Source: Candidatus Woesearchaeota archaeon (GTDB lineage Archaea > Nanobdellota > Nanobdellia > Woesearchaeales > DSVV01). Taken from it: 64,000 nucleotides of DNA. A model generated the notes under the pieces. The model did not search any database. It saw only the letters and a list, made by a program, of their open reading frames with translations, and was not told the origin of the DNA. The translations under genes and the position numbers were made by a program. Shown in pieces: positions 16,445 through 24,422 of the stretch. The first letter of the stretch is position 1; each line of letters begins with the position of its first letter. Where the stretch lies: the NCBI GenBank assembly GCA_018657385.1, contig JABHXF010000033.1, forward strand, positions 1 to 64,000, read 5' to 3'.

Positions 16445-17248
16445 ATGTTTAAATATTTCAAAAGACAATTAAAAATAGGTATTATTGGTTGTGGTGCAAT
16501 AGGTACAATTCTTGCTAAAAAAATTAATAATGATATTGATGGTGCAATAGTGGTTGCTTTATCTGATTTAGACAAGAGTAGGGCAAATACTTTAGCAGAA
16601 CAATTAAGTGGGAAAAAAGGTAAGGTAAAAGCAGTTGATATTGATAAGCTAGTTGTAATGTCTGATCTTGTAATTGAAGCAGCTTCAAAAGGGATTGTTA
16701 AAGAAGTTGTTACTAAATGTATTTCTAAGAAAAGAGATGTAATGTGTATGAGTGTTGGTGGATTTATTGGTAATGAAGGATTACTTAGTAAAGCAGAAGA
16801 AAAAAATTGTAATGTTTATTTACCAAGTGGAGCTATAGCAGGATTAGATGGTGTTAAAGCAGCTGCTGTTGGAAAAATAAAAAGTGTTACTTTGACGACA
16901 ACAAAACCCCCCAAATCATTAGATGGTTATGAAAATGCTAAAACTAAAAAAGTAGTATATGAAGGTAATGTGATTAAAGCTGTAAAATTATTTCCTAAAA
17001 ATATAAATGTTTCTGCTTCATTAAGTTTAGCAGGTATTGGAGCAAAAAATACAAATGTTAAGATTGTTGTTGATCCAAATACAACAAAAAATACTCATGA
17101 AATAGTTATTGAAGGTGATTTTGGTAAGATAACAACAAAAACAGAAAATGTTCCTAGTCCTCTTAATCCAAAAACTAGTTATTTAGCAATACTAAGTGCA
17201 ATAGCAATGGTTAAAAGAATTGTTGGTAAAATTGAAGTTGGAAGTTAA
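16445..17248 (+). CDS. nadX: L-aspartate dehydrogenase
   Basis: NadX oxidises aspartate to iminoaspartate with NAD(P), replacing the flavin oxidase NadB as partner of NadA. The 267-residue protein has the Rossmann motif IGIIGCGAIGT (near 11) and the family segments SGAIAGLDGV (near 127) and VSASLSLAGIG (near 188). A TATA-like TTTATATATC about 27 nt before the ATG gives it its own promoter despite the adjacent nadA. Its last four bases overlap the convergent sua5 stop region. Confidence 0.94.
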   Translation: MFKYFKRQLKIGIIGCGAIGTILAKKINNDIDGAIVVALSDLDKSRANTLAEQLSGKKGKVKAVDIDKLVVMSDLVIEAASKGIVKEVVTKCISKKRDVMCMSVGGFIGNEGLLSKAEEKNCNVYLPSGAIAGLDGVKAAAVGKIKSVTLTTTKPPKSLDGYENAKTKKVVYEGNVIKAVKLFPKNINVSASLSLAGIGAKNTNVKIVVDPNTTKNTHEIVIEGDFGKITTKTENVPSPLNPKTSYLAILSAIAMVKRIVGKIEVGS

Positions 17249-17817
17249 CGTTTTATTTCTGCTTCGCCACTAACTAAATCAACAACTTGGGATGGATTTC
17301 CTTTAATTATTCCTTCATTAATTGCAAAGTCTACTTTATTTCTTATTCCAATAGGTAATTTAGAAATGTCTGTTAAGAAACTTTCACCACTTCTATTAAC
17401 AGAAGTTGTAATAATTGGTTTGTTTAATTCTTTTGCTATTTCAGAAATCCAATGATTAGGAATTCGAACACCTAATGTTTGATTATCATTTGGATTTACA
17501 TTATTAGCAACACAATCTTCATGTTTAAGAGCAAAGATTAATGTGAATTTACCTGGTAACTTGTTAACATAATCTCTTCCTTTTCCAAATACTTCACAAT
17601 TCTCTTGTATCCATAATTTCCTTGGAGCTATTATTGAAAATGGTGTGTCTGGTCTTTCTTTAATTTCTCTAATTTTTTGAACAGCTTTAGCATTTGTTGC
17701 ATCACAACCAATTCCATAAATTGTATCAGTTGGATAAATAAAAACAGAGCCAGCTCTAATCTTATCTAAATATTCTTGTTTGTTAACATCAAATTCTGTT
17801 TTACCAATTAGTTTCAT
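17245..17817 (-). CDS. Threonylcarbamoyl-AMP synthase (Sua5/YciO/YrdC family)
   Basis: The protein makes threonylcarbamoyl-AMP from threonine, bicarbonate and ATP, for the t6A modification of tRNAs reading ANN codons. The single YrdC domain of 190 residues shows YPTDTIYGIGCDA (near 29), KERPDTPFSII (near 53), LGVRIPNH (near 119) and TTSVNRSGE (near 137). It lacks the C-terminal Sua5 domain, so it is a TsaC-type protein. It overlaps nadX by four bases, tail to tail. Confidence 0.9.
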   Translation of the reverse strand: MKLIGKTEFDVNKQEYLDKIRAGSVFIYPTDTIYGIGCDATNAKAVQKIREIKERPDTPFSIIAPRKLWIQENCEVFGKGRDYVNKLPGKFTLIFALKHEDCVANNVNPNDNQTLGVRIPNHWISEIAKELNKPIITTSVNRSGESFLTDISKLPIGIRNKVDFAINEGIIKGNPSQVVDLVSGEAEIKR

Positions 17818-17865
17818 ATGAAAAGTAAATGCTGGATTATATATAAATTTATTGATAATATTGGG

Positions 17866-18939
17866 TTAGAAATCAGTTAACTTCTTTACACTTTTATAGC
17901 TAATTATAGAAGTAGAACCACCATCTCCACCTGGGATTACTTTGACAGATATGAACTTGCCTTTAGCTAAATCATCTATTTTTCTTCTGAATGTTTTATA
18001 GCTACTTTTTCCGCTATTTTCTTGATAAACTTTGTATATATCTCCTATCTTTTTCCCATCATTAAGTTTAACAATATTAAGAATAAATTGTCTTTCTTCT
18101 TCTAATCCTAAATCTTTAACTGATAACTCATCTAATTTTCTTATTGCTGCATCAACATGATTTTTTTTAATTTTTCTAGATGCAACTCCTTCTGCAATTT
18201 CTCCTGATGTTTTCATTAAATGTAATCCTGATCTAATATCTTTTGTTATTACTGTTTTTTCAACCACTATGTTAAAAGCTTCATTATCCCAAATGTTAGA
18301 TTGAAAAGCAAATTCTTTTCTTTGTTCTAATATGCCCTTAGTTTCAAGATTATTATATGGTTTAAAATCTAATAATTGTGGATTTAATCTAGATTTAATT
18401 CTTGGATCAAGTTGAATTAGCCATTCTTTATAATTAGATATAAGTAAAATTGTTTTTTTGTAAATTTGTTCTAGGAATGTGTATAAGAAATCATAATCTT
18501 CTACTTTATCAATCTCATCAAAAACAAAAACAACTGCAGAAGAATTTAATTTTTGTGTTACTATCTTAAGTAATTCTTCTGTTTTCTTATTTTGTGTTAA
18601 TCTATAACCAATTTGTTCACAAATTTCAATTACAACTTTATATGTTGTATTTTTTTGCCAGCAGTTGATATAAATTGGTAAGATTTCTAAGTCTGCATCT
18701 GTTTCTTCTAAATCTTTTAGAACTTGTTTTACAGCAATTGTTTTTCCAATTCCTGGTTTGCCATGGACTAATAAATGAGTACCATCTCTTTCCATAAATA
18801 ATGGTTTAATGGCATTTGCCATAAACCTTTGTTCTACATCTCTATACTTCAATGGTTTTGGGTGAAAATCAAAATTTAAAGCATCAACTATCTTAAACAA
18901 AGACTCAGAATCCTTTAACATCTCATCAAATAACCCCAT
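17866..18939 (-). CDS. Orc1/Cdc6-family replication initiator
   Basis: This 357-residue AAA+ ATPase has Walker A GKPGIGKT (near 61), Walker B FVFDEIDK (near 138), sensor-1 LLISNYK (near 167), a DPRIKSRL arginine region (near 179) and a C-terminal winged helix. Such proteins bind origin repeats and load the MCM helicase; length is slightly short for the family (about 380-420). I see no clear origin-recognition repeat in the 88 bp upstream, so its origin may be elsewhere. TATA-like sequences upstream suggest a nearly leaderless start. Confidence 0.85.
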   Translation of the reverse strand: MGLFDEMLKDSESLFKIVDALNFDFHPKPLKYRDVEQRFMANAIKPLFMERDGTHLLVHGKPGIGKTIAVKQVLKDLEETDADLEILPIYINCWQKNTTYKVVIEICEQIGYRLTQNKKTEELLKIVTQKLNSSAVVFVFDEIDKVEDYDFLYTFLEQIYKKTILLISNYKEWLIQLDPRIKSRLNPQLLDFKPYNNLETKGILEQRKEFAFQSNIWDNEAFNIVVEKTVITKDIRSGLHLMKTSGEIAEGVASRKIKKNHVDAAIRKLDELSVKDLGLEEERQFILNIVKLNDGKKIGDIYKVYQENSGKSSYKTFRRKIDDLAKGKFISVKVIPGGDGGSTSIISYKSVKKLTDF

Positions 18940-19008
18940 TTTTATGGATTAGGATGTTTGTTTGGTATATATTTGTTGTGGTATTTTATAGAGAAATAGT
19001 GATTATTG

Positions 19009-19026
19009 TTACTCAGTTTTGAGTAA
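19009..19026 (-). terminator. Hairpin directly after the small membrane protein gene
   Basis: Perfect 7-bp inverted arms TTACTCA/TGAGTAA enclose GTTT, one base beyond the stop at 19028. No T-tract follows, so this could be an mRNA 3'-end stabiliser, a weak terminator or a protein-binding palindrome. Confidence 0.35.
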
Positions 19027-19027
19027 T

Positions 19028-19231
19028 TTAACTTAATTTATGATGTGTAATTGCTAATATCAAAATACCTAATGTTAATGATACAATTGCACTAATTGTT
19101 TCGTTTTGTTTGAATAAGTAAAGATCTAATAATAACCAAATCCCTCTCCAAATCCCAACAATTCCTATTGCAATAATTAATGAGTACATGAATTGATGGT
19201 GTTTTTCTAATGTTTTTAGCTTTTTGAACAT
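19028..19231 (-). CDS. Small two-helix membrane protein
   Basis: This is a 67-residue protein with a basic N-terminus (MFKKLKTLEKHH), two hydrophobic segments (about 14-34 and 42-62) and a short tail. GAGGT lies 8 nt before the ATG, which supports translation. It follows the carbamoyltransferase by 38 bp on the same strand and probably shares its transcript. No family is recognised. Confidence 0.65.
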   Translation of the reverse strand: MFKKLKTLEKHHQFMYSLIIAIGIVGIWRGIWLLLDLYLFKQNETISAIVSLTLGILILAITHHKLS

Positions 19232-19269
19232 GATATACCTCTTTTTGTTGTTGTTAATAAAGTTTTTGT

Positions 19270-20208
19270 CTAAAGTTTGTTGACAACATAATCTAGTAGA
19301 CTCATTGCACTAAACAATCTCATCTGTGTTTGAGGTTCTATTGTGAATTTATGTCTTTCCATGACTTCATTAGTTATTTCTCTTCCTCTATGAGCTGGTT
19401 GATAATGTGAAACGCTTAAAAATCTTTTAGTATTTTTTATTAGTTCAGAATTTATTTGATATTCTTTTGGAACTGGAACATCATTAATATCAACTCCAGG
19501 TTTCCACCATTCATCACCATATAATACATCTACTTCTTTAACAACATCTGTTGATGCAGTTACTTTAAATTTACCACCATATCTTTTTGTTAACTCATCT
19601 ACCTTTTGGAAAAAGTTTTCATTTATTGGATTGTAATTTGCATTAGGTGTTATCAAAGTTATATTTTCCCCAAGCATTAAAACACCATAAGTAAAACTTT
19701 CTACATCACCACTACCCCAGTTAGGAACAATAGATGCATAATCAAATTTCATATACTCTTTATTTTTTTTAAATATGGCCAAATCTGCAATAATTTGAGA
19801 GGGGTGACCTGTAATAGAAAAACCATTAATTATTGGGGTGTTTGTTGTTTTAACAGCAGTTTCTAAAAACTTTCTTGAATAATCTCTGATGACATAAACA
19901 TTAGTGCCAAGCATATCTAAAGATCTAATTACATCTCTAACATCTTCTCTTGGTGTTCCATCTTTTTCTTTTACTAAATCTGCTATCTCATGAAAATAAT
20001 GGTGACCACCCATTAAATCAGTTGCTCTTTCAAAACTTGCTTTAGTTCTTAATGAGTTACTATCAAATATTAATCTTACTGATTTGTTTTTTAATAAAGT
20101 GTTAGTTTCTTTCTCAGTAAATGCAAATCTCTGTGTTTCTTTAATTAAATCTTCTAATTGTTCTCTGCTTAAATCAGTAATTTCTAGTATGTGTTTTGGA
20201 AATAACAT
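19270..20208 (-). CDS. Divergent aspartate/ornithine-type carbamoyltransferase
   Basis: The 312-residue protein keeps the family fold and several ligands: the carbamoyl-phosphate loop is SNSLRTKASFE (usual form S-T-R-T-R) and GHPSQIIADL holds the HPxQ motif. The region that binds the second substrate is SHYQPAHRGREIT instead of HCLP or HPLPR. This argues against both ordinary ATCase and OTCase, and no pyrI-like gene is nearby. GAGGT 8 nt before the ATG at 20208 decides the start over a longer frame to 20274. It follows a 33-codon membrane microprotein, opposite a TrmB regulator. The acceptor amine is unknown. Confidence 0.75.
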   Translation of the reverse strand: MLFPKHILEITDLSREQLEDLIKETQRFAFTEKETNTLLKNKSVRLIFDSNSLRTKASFERATDLMGGHHYFHEIADLVKEKDGTPREDVRDVIRSLDMLGTNVYVIRDYSRKFLETAVKTTNTPIINGFSITGHPSQIIADLAIFKKNKEYMKFDYASIVPNWGSGDVESFTYGVLMLGENITLITPNANYNPINENFFQKVDELTKRYGGKFKVTASTDVVKEVDVLYGDEWWKPGVDINDVPVPKEYQINSELIKNTKRFLSVSHYQPAHRGREITNEVMERHKFTIEPQTQMRLFSAMSLLDYVVNKL

Positions 20209-20222
20209 TTTCTTTACCTCTT

Positions 20223-20324
20223 TTATAACAAGATTATGATTGTTATAGCTAGGAATATCAAGATACTTCCCCAACTAAATTCTTCTCTTTTCCTATAATA
20301 TATCATGCTTGCTTTTCCTTCCAT
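20223..20324 (-). CDS. 33-residue single-helix membrane microprotein
   Basis: The ORF starts MEGKASMIYYRKREEF, followed by a hydrophobic helix with several Ile and Leu and a stop. AGAGGT sits 8-13 nt before the ATG, as good as any site in the window, and the stop lies 14 bp before the carbamoyltransferase start, so the two look like one transcript. No homologue is known to me. It could anchor or regulate the enzyme, or act as a leader peptide. Confidence 0.6.
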   Translation of the reverse strand: MEGKASMIYYRKREEFSWGSILIFLAITIIILL

Positions 20325-20371
20325 TTTAATTACCTCTTTTATTTTAACTACTTCTTAGTAAGCATACTGTT

Positions 20372-20405
20372 AATATATTAATGCTTGGTGTCTAATATTA
20401 GACAC
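20372..20405. promoter_or_regulatory. Palindromic operator region for the TrmB-like regulator
   Basis: GTGTCTAAT/ATTAGACAC at 20388-20405 is a perfect 18-bp palindrome. Just upstream, TTAATATATTAA lies between AGCAT and ATGCT. Both sit between the divergent carbamoyltransferase operon and the regulator, ahead of a TATA-like AAAATATAAAG for the regulator. They are natural binding sites for the adjacent regulator. Confidence 0.65.
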
Positions 20406-20446
20406 AAATAGTAAAAAATATAAAGAATAAACACATTATAGGTAAT

Positions 20447-21154
20447 ATGAACAAAGAAATACTCAAAGAAGCTGGCTTAAATATGCAGGAAATTGAAGTA
20501 TATCTAGCTCTAGTCAAGTATGGAAGTATAGCTGTAAGCAAGATAAGTCAAATTACAGGCTTGCATAGATCTAATCTGTATGACACACTAGAAAAATTAC
20601 ATAATAAAGGATTAGTTAGCTATGTTATTAAGAGCAATATTAAGTATTATCAATCTACTAAACCATCTAGATTAATAAGTTATTTTGAGGAAAGATTAAA
20701 TAATGTTAAAAGCATTATTCCAGAGCTTGAAGATATGTCTAATCTTCCCAAAGAAGAAACAGTTGTTGAATTGTTCAAAGGCAAAGAAGGGATTAAGTCA
20801 ATCTTTAAAGATATATTGGATGACGGAAAAGAAAATAGGGTATGTGGGGCTGCTGAAAAGTTTGAAGAGCTTTTACCAATTTTTTCTAAGCAATATTTAA
20901 GACAAATTAATGAAAAAAAGATTGTAGAAAAAATTATTTTTGAAGAAGGTACAAAAGTTGATATTAAGACAAATAAAGGAGAATATAAATTTCTATCAAA
21001 TGAATATGATGTTCCAACATCTTTTAATGTCTATGGAGATAAAGTTGCATTGTTTATATGGAACCAGCCCATGTTTGCTATCTTAATTAAATCTCCTGAA
21101 ATCGCTGAAACATATAAAAAGTATTTTGAGTTTCTGTGGGGATTGAGTAAGTAA
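20447..21154 (+). CDS. TrmB-family transcriptional regulator
   Basis: The 235-residue protein begins with the TrmB winged helix (residues about 5-70; GLNMQEIEVYLALV, ISQITGLHRSNLYDTLEKL). A short coiled segment follows, then a C-terminal effector-binding or oligomerising domain. TrmB proteins sense small metabolites, often sugars, and repress neighbouring genes. Here the divergent neighbour is a carbamoyltransferase with palindromes in between, so that operon is the likely target. The true ligand is unknown. Confidence 0.88.
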   Translation: MNKEILKEAGLNMQEIEVYLALVKYGSIAVSKISQITGLHRSNLYDTLEKLHNKGLVSYVIKSNIKYYQSTKPSRLISYFEERLNNVKSIIPELEDMSNLPKEETVVELFKGKEGIKSIFKDILDDGKENRVCGAAEKFEELLPIFSKQYLRQINEKKIVEKIIFEEGTKVDIKTNKGEYKFLSNEYDVPTSFNVYGDKVALFIWNQPMFAILIKSPEIAETYKKYFEFLWGLSK

Positions 21155-21175
21155 ATTATTTTGTTTAAATTAAGG

Positions 21176-21263
21176 AAAAAACAACAACATGGCCAGGCGA
21201 GCCGAAGGTGAGTAGGACTTTACGTAGGAAAGTCCGTCTGTGCCATTGATGTTGTTGTTTTTT
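21176..21263 (+). repeat. Three-way-junction GA element, copy 6
   Basis: The outer stem AAAAAACAACAACAT/ATGTTGTTGTTTTTT encloses GGC-CAG/CTG-T-GCC, hairpin GC-GA-GCC-GAA-GGT-GA-GT, a single A, GGACTTT/AAAGTCC and GT. The GCC/GGT pairing uses a G-T wobble. It lies between the TrmB gene and mvaD and reads in their direction. Confidence 0.82.
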
Positions 21264-21320
21264 ACTTTTCTATTTAATTTTTCAAAAACACATATAAATC
21301 AACCTTAACTCCTAATTAAC

Positions 21321-22322
21321 ATGAAAGCATCAGCAATTGCACATTCAAATATTGCATTATGTAAGTATTGGGGGAAAAGAAATGAAGAATTAATTCTTCC
21401 ATTTAATGCTAACATTAGCATGACTTTAAATAAATTCTTTACTCATACTACTTTAGAGTTTGATAAGAAATATGATAAAGACATATTAGTTATTAATGAT
21501 AAAGAATATGCAAATGAAACAAAAGAATATAAACTATATGTTGGCAGATTTTTAAGAGTTGTTAGGGAAAGAGTTAATACAGATTTATATGCTAGAATTG
21601 TCAGCAATAATAATTTCCCATTAGCTGCTGGTTTAGCAAGTTCTGCTTCTGGATTTGCAGCATTAGCAATTGCAGTTAATGAAATATTTAATTTAAGTTT
21701 AGATAAAAATGGATTAAGTATTTTAGCAAGGCAAGGTTCAGGAAGTGCTGCTAGATCTATTCATGGTGGATTTGTAGAATGGTTAAAAGGAGAAAATGAA
21801 AATGGAGAAGATTCATATGCAAAACAAGTTTTTGATGAAAACTATTGGCCAGAATTTAGAATGATTGCTTGTATCACATCTACAGAAGAAAAAAAATACA
21901 AATCAAGGCCTAGCATGCAAATGTCAGTAGAAACTTCACCTTATTTCAAACAATGGGCAGAAGGATCTGATGAAGATGTACAGAAAGTTAAACAAGGTTT
22001 GCGAGAAAAAGATTTTACTTTAGTTGGAACTACAGCAGAACATAGCTGTATGAAAATGAATGGTGTAATGTGGACAACTAAACCAGCTATTATTTATCAA
22101 AACCAAACAACTATTGAGTTAATGCATGCAATAATGCAATGGCGTGAAGAAGGATTAGAAAGTTATTATACAATGGATGCTGGCCCACAAGTAAAAATTC
22201 TATGTTTGGAAAAGGATGTTGATGTTTTAGTTGAAAAATTAAGTAAGTTTGATGGTGTTGAAAAAGTAGTTGTAAATAAGCCAGGCTATGATGCTAAGGT
22301 TGTTAGTGAACATTTATTTTAA
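21321..22322 (+). CDS. mvaD: Mevalonate diphosphate decarboxylase (GHMP family)
   Basis: The enzyme decarboxylates mevalonate diphosphate, with ATP, to isopentenyl diphosphate for archaeal lipids. The 333 residues have the bacterial/eukaryotic pattern NIALCKYWGKR (near 10), the phosphate loop GLASSASGFAAL (near 105) and MDAGPQVKI (near 290) with the catalytic Asp. Many archaea use other last steps of the mevalonate pathway. Close relatives use phosphomevalonate or related substrates, so specificity is inferred. CATATAAATC about 25 nt upstream suggests leaderless transcription. Confidence 0.88.
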   Translation: MKASAIAHSNIALCKYWGKRNEELILPFNANISMTLNKFFTHTTLEFDKKYDKDILVINDKEYANETKEYKLYVGRFLRVVRERVNTDLYARIVSNNNFPLAAGLASSASGFAALAIAVNEIFNLSLDKNGLSILARQGSGSAARSIHGGFVEWLKGENENGEDSYAKQVFDENYWPEFRMIACITSTEEKKYKSRPSMQMSVETSPYFKQWAEGSDEDVQKVKQGLREKDFTLVGTTAEHSCMKMNGVMWTTKPAIIYQNQTTIELMHAIMQWREEGLESYYTMDAGPQVKILCLEKDVDVLVEKLSKFDGVEKVVVNKPGYDAKVVSEHLF

Positions 22323-22351
22323 TATGTTATAAATAATGAAAAAAAGAAATT

Positions 22352-22397
22352 CTAGAGTGACTGTCCTTCGGACCTAGTAAAAAAAAGAAAAATAAAA
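22352..22397 (-). terminator. Terminator-like hairpin and T-tract after the tautomerase gene
   Basis: On the minus strand the stop at 22401 is followed by a T-rich tract and a GTCC-loop-GGAC hairpin flanked by CTAG/CTAG. The order of T-tract and a small CCGAAGG hairpin resembles the 62-bp units after the PfkB gene. Archaeal termination on T-tracts fits. Confidence 0.45.
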
Positions 22398-22400
22398 TGA

Positions 22401-22598
22401 TTACTTTATCATATCTTTGAATTTTACAGAATGTTGTTCTCCACCACTGCCCCAATTTTCTTGTTTGGTTTCATGAAGTATTACTGTTACAACTTCTGCT
22501 GGGATTCCAATGTCAGTAAAAACATCTGTAATCTTCTTTATTATCTCTGGTTTTTTCTCTTTATCTAATGGCCATGATTCTATTGTTATAACCGGCAT
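22401..22598 (-). CDS. 4-oxalocrotonate tautomerase-family protein
   Basis: The 65-residue protein begins MPVITIESWPLDKEKK; after Met removal the N-terminal Pro would be the catalytic base of the tautomerase superfamily. The single beta-alpha-beta unit is the normal subunit size of these hexamers. The C-terminal part (ETKQENWGSGGEQ) is family-like. GAGGTG precedes the ATG. Such proteins catalyse keto-enol shifts on 2-oxo acids, but many small homologues have unknown substrates. Confidence 0.85.
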   Translation of the reverse strand: MPVITIESWPLDKEKKPEIIKKITDVFTDIGIPAEVVTVILHETKQENWGSGGEQHSVKFKDMIK

Positions 22599-22635
22599 TT
22601 TTTCACCTCAAAAATTTAATAAAATAAAAAAATAA

Positions 22636-22842
22636 TTATTTAAAAATTTTATACATTGGCTTTATTGCTGCAATAACTCCAATTACCAAATACCAATACC
22701 AATCTAGACTAAGTAATGGTGCCCATAACTTTGCGATCATCAAAACAAAAGCAGCTGTACTTAGCTTAATCATTGATATATCACATGGTTCCATTGTTTT
22801 AATTTTACTTTTCATCCATTTGTATAGTTTTTTACAACACAT
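22636..22842 (-). CDS. Small membrane protein
   Basis: This 68-residue protein has a Cys/Lys-rich start (MCCKKLYKWMKSKIK) and two hydrophobic segments separated by a Leu-Asp-Trp-Tyr turn. AGGTGATATT precedes the ATG, supporting translation. It lies upstream of the tautomerase on the same strand, 37 bp apart, so they are probably co-transcribed. No family is recognised. Confidence 0.6.
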   Translation of the reverse strand: MCCKKLYKWMKSKIKTMEPCDISMIKLSTAAFVLMIAKLWAPLLSLDWYWYLVIGVIAAIKPMYKIFK

Positions 22843-22974
22843 AATATCACCTCTTAAATAGGCTTATTTGTTTAAGGATTTATATTTGTTTTGGTGTATC
22901 TTTTCGGAAATATTTGTTTTTTATTAAACTTATTTTTAGAAAAGTTTTTATTATATGCTTATATTCTTATTATT

Positions 22975-23286
22975 ATGGAAGGTAAAAGCATATGGTACTA
23001 TATTGGGATTCCTTTATTGATAATTGCATTTATTTTTAAATTAGCAAGTAGACTTTTCAAAGATAAGTTAGGAAACTTTCCTCTATTTCAATATGTTGGT
23101 GGTATATTTCTTATTGTTATTGGTTTTTTTATTATAATTGCAATCTATGAACAATATGATTATTTTGTAGAAGATTATAAATATCGTTTTTTCAAGAAAA
23201 TATTTAGAGAGACAGGAGTGAAGATATTTTATTATCTTCTTGGTGCACTTATTATAACTATGGGTTTTTTTGTTCTTAGTAATTGA
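22975..23286 (+). CDS. Small membrane protein with three hydrophobic segments
   Basis: The 103-residue protein starts MEGKSIWYYIG and has three membrane helices with a basic loop. The frame is open further upstream, but a TATA-like TTTTATTATATG about 25 nt before this ATG indicates a leaderless start here. It is divergent from the preceding small membrane protein. Function unknown. Confidence 0.55.
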   Translation: MEGKSIWYYIGIPLLIIAFIFKLASRLFKDKLGNFPLFQYVGGIFLIVIGFFIIIAIYEQYDYFVEDYKYRFFKKIFRETGVKIFYYLLGALIITMGFFVLSN

Positions 23287-23386
23287 TTTTTTAATAAAAT
23301 ACTTAAATTGTTAAACAAAAATTTTATATATTTAAAAAAGATAAGATTAATTATGATACTGGAGATATTAAACATTGGTTAATTTC

Positions 23387-24406
23387 ATGAAATTAATAAA
23401 GAGAATTAAAAAAATAATTAGGGATGGTTTTTTCTTTGCTTTAGTTTCTTATAAATGTTTAACTCATGGAGAAAGTTTAGGAATCTTAACTAATCTAAAT
23501 CCTTCTATTCCTTTTGGGGGTCTAGGTAGATTGTCCAAATCTTTTATTATTAATAAATTAAATCAAAATGATTATTCAGAATATTTTTCTAAACAAACTC
23601 GACTAAAAATATCTCTATCAGTTGAAGAAAGATTAGTCAAAGCAACGGCATTTATCAAAAATAATGAATTTCCTATTGTAGCAAAACCAGATGTTGGTTT
23701 TACAGGAATTGGGGTTAATATATTTAATAATAAAGAAAATCTTTTAGAATTTCTTAGTAAACAAAAAGTTGATTATGTTTTGGAAGAATTTTGTCCATAT
23801 TCTCATGAATTAGGTGTGTATTATCTTAAATTACCTGGGCAGAAACAAGGGAAAGTTATTGGTGTAGTAGAAAAAGATTTTCCTTTTATAATTGCTGATG
23901 GTATTAAATCAATAAACAAATTAGCAGGCAATGTAGATGGCTTTGTTAAAGCATATCTTACAATTAAATATGGTTCTTTAGAAAATATTCCTGAAAAAGA
24001 ATCAATTATTAATCTTATTGGTAAATCTCATGCAACTGGAGAACAAATATCTATTGATAGAACACATGAATTAAATGAAAAATTATCTGATATTATTGGG
24101 AACATTTCTTCACAAATTTCAGATTTTTATTATGGAAGGTATGATCTTAAGATTTCAAAGTGGCCTTTAACAGATGATAAGTTTAATTTTAAAATTCTAG
24201 AATTAAATCCAAGCATTGATGCTATACCTTTACATTTCTATGATAAAAAATATGGTTTTTTTCAGAAATATAGGTCTGTTCTTGGCTTATTAGATACTGC
24301 AGTTAAGATTTGTTCTCAAAATAAATCAAATAATGGGGATAATATCAGTTTTTTTAGATTGTTGAGGGAACAAGTAAGGTTAGTTAAACATCTAAGAAAG
24401 ATTTAG
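23387..24406 (+). CDS. ATP-grasp-like protein
   Basis: The 339-residue protein has an ATP-grasp pattern: FPIVAKPDVGFTGIGV (near 95) as the nucleotide-binding strand and loop, VLEEFCPYSHELGVYYL (near 137), and FKILELNPSIDA (near 270) with the metal-binding Glu and Asn. Such enzymes join a carboxylate to an amine or thiol through an acyl-phosphate. The start could instead be the TTG at 23375, which has GGAG 10 nt upstream; a TATA box lies near 23325. The adjacent GH84-like gene is convergent. Substrates are unknown. Confidence 0.7.
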   Translation: MKLIKRIKKIIRDGFFFALVSYKCLTHGESLGILTNLNPSIPFGGLGRLSKSFIINKLNQNDYSEYFSKQTRLKISLSVEERLVKATAFIKNNEFPIVAKPDVGFTGIGVNIFNNKENLLEFLSKQKVDYVLEEFCPYSHELGVYYLKLPGQKQGKVIGVVEKDFPFIIADGIKSINKLAGNVDGFVKAYLTIKYGSLENIPEKESIINLIGKSHATGEQISIDRTHELNEKLSDIIGNISSQISDFYYGRYDLKISKWPLTDDKFNFKILELNPSIDAIPLHFYDKKYGFFQKYRSVLGLLDTAVKICSQNKSNNGDNISFFRLLREQVRLVKHLRKI

Positions 24407-24422
24407 TTAATTGTTTATTTCA

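Noticed and set aside
18940-19027. Replication origin next to the Orc1/Cdc6 gene
   Set aside because: I see no repeated origin-recognition motif or AT-rich unwinding element with flanking repeats in this short gap. A GC-skew or marker-frequency analysis of the genome would be needed.
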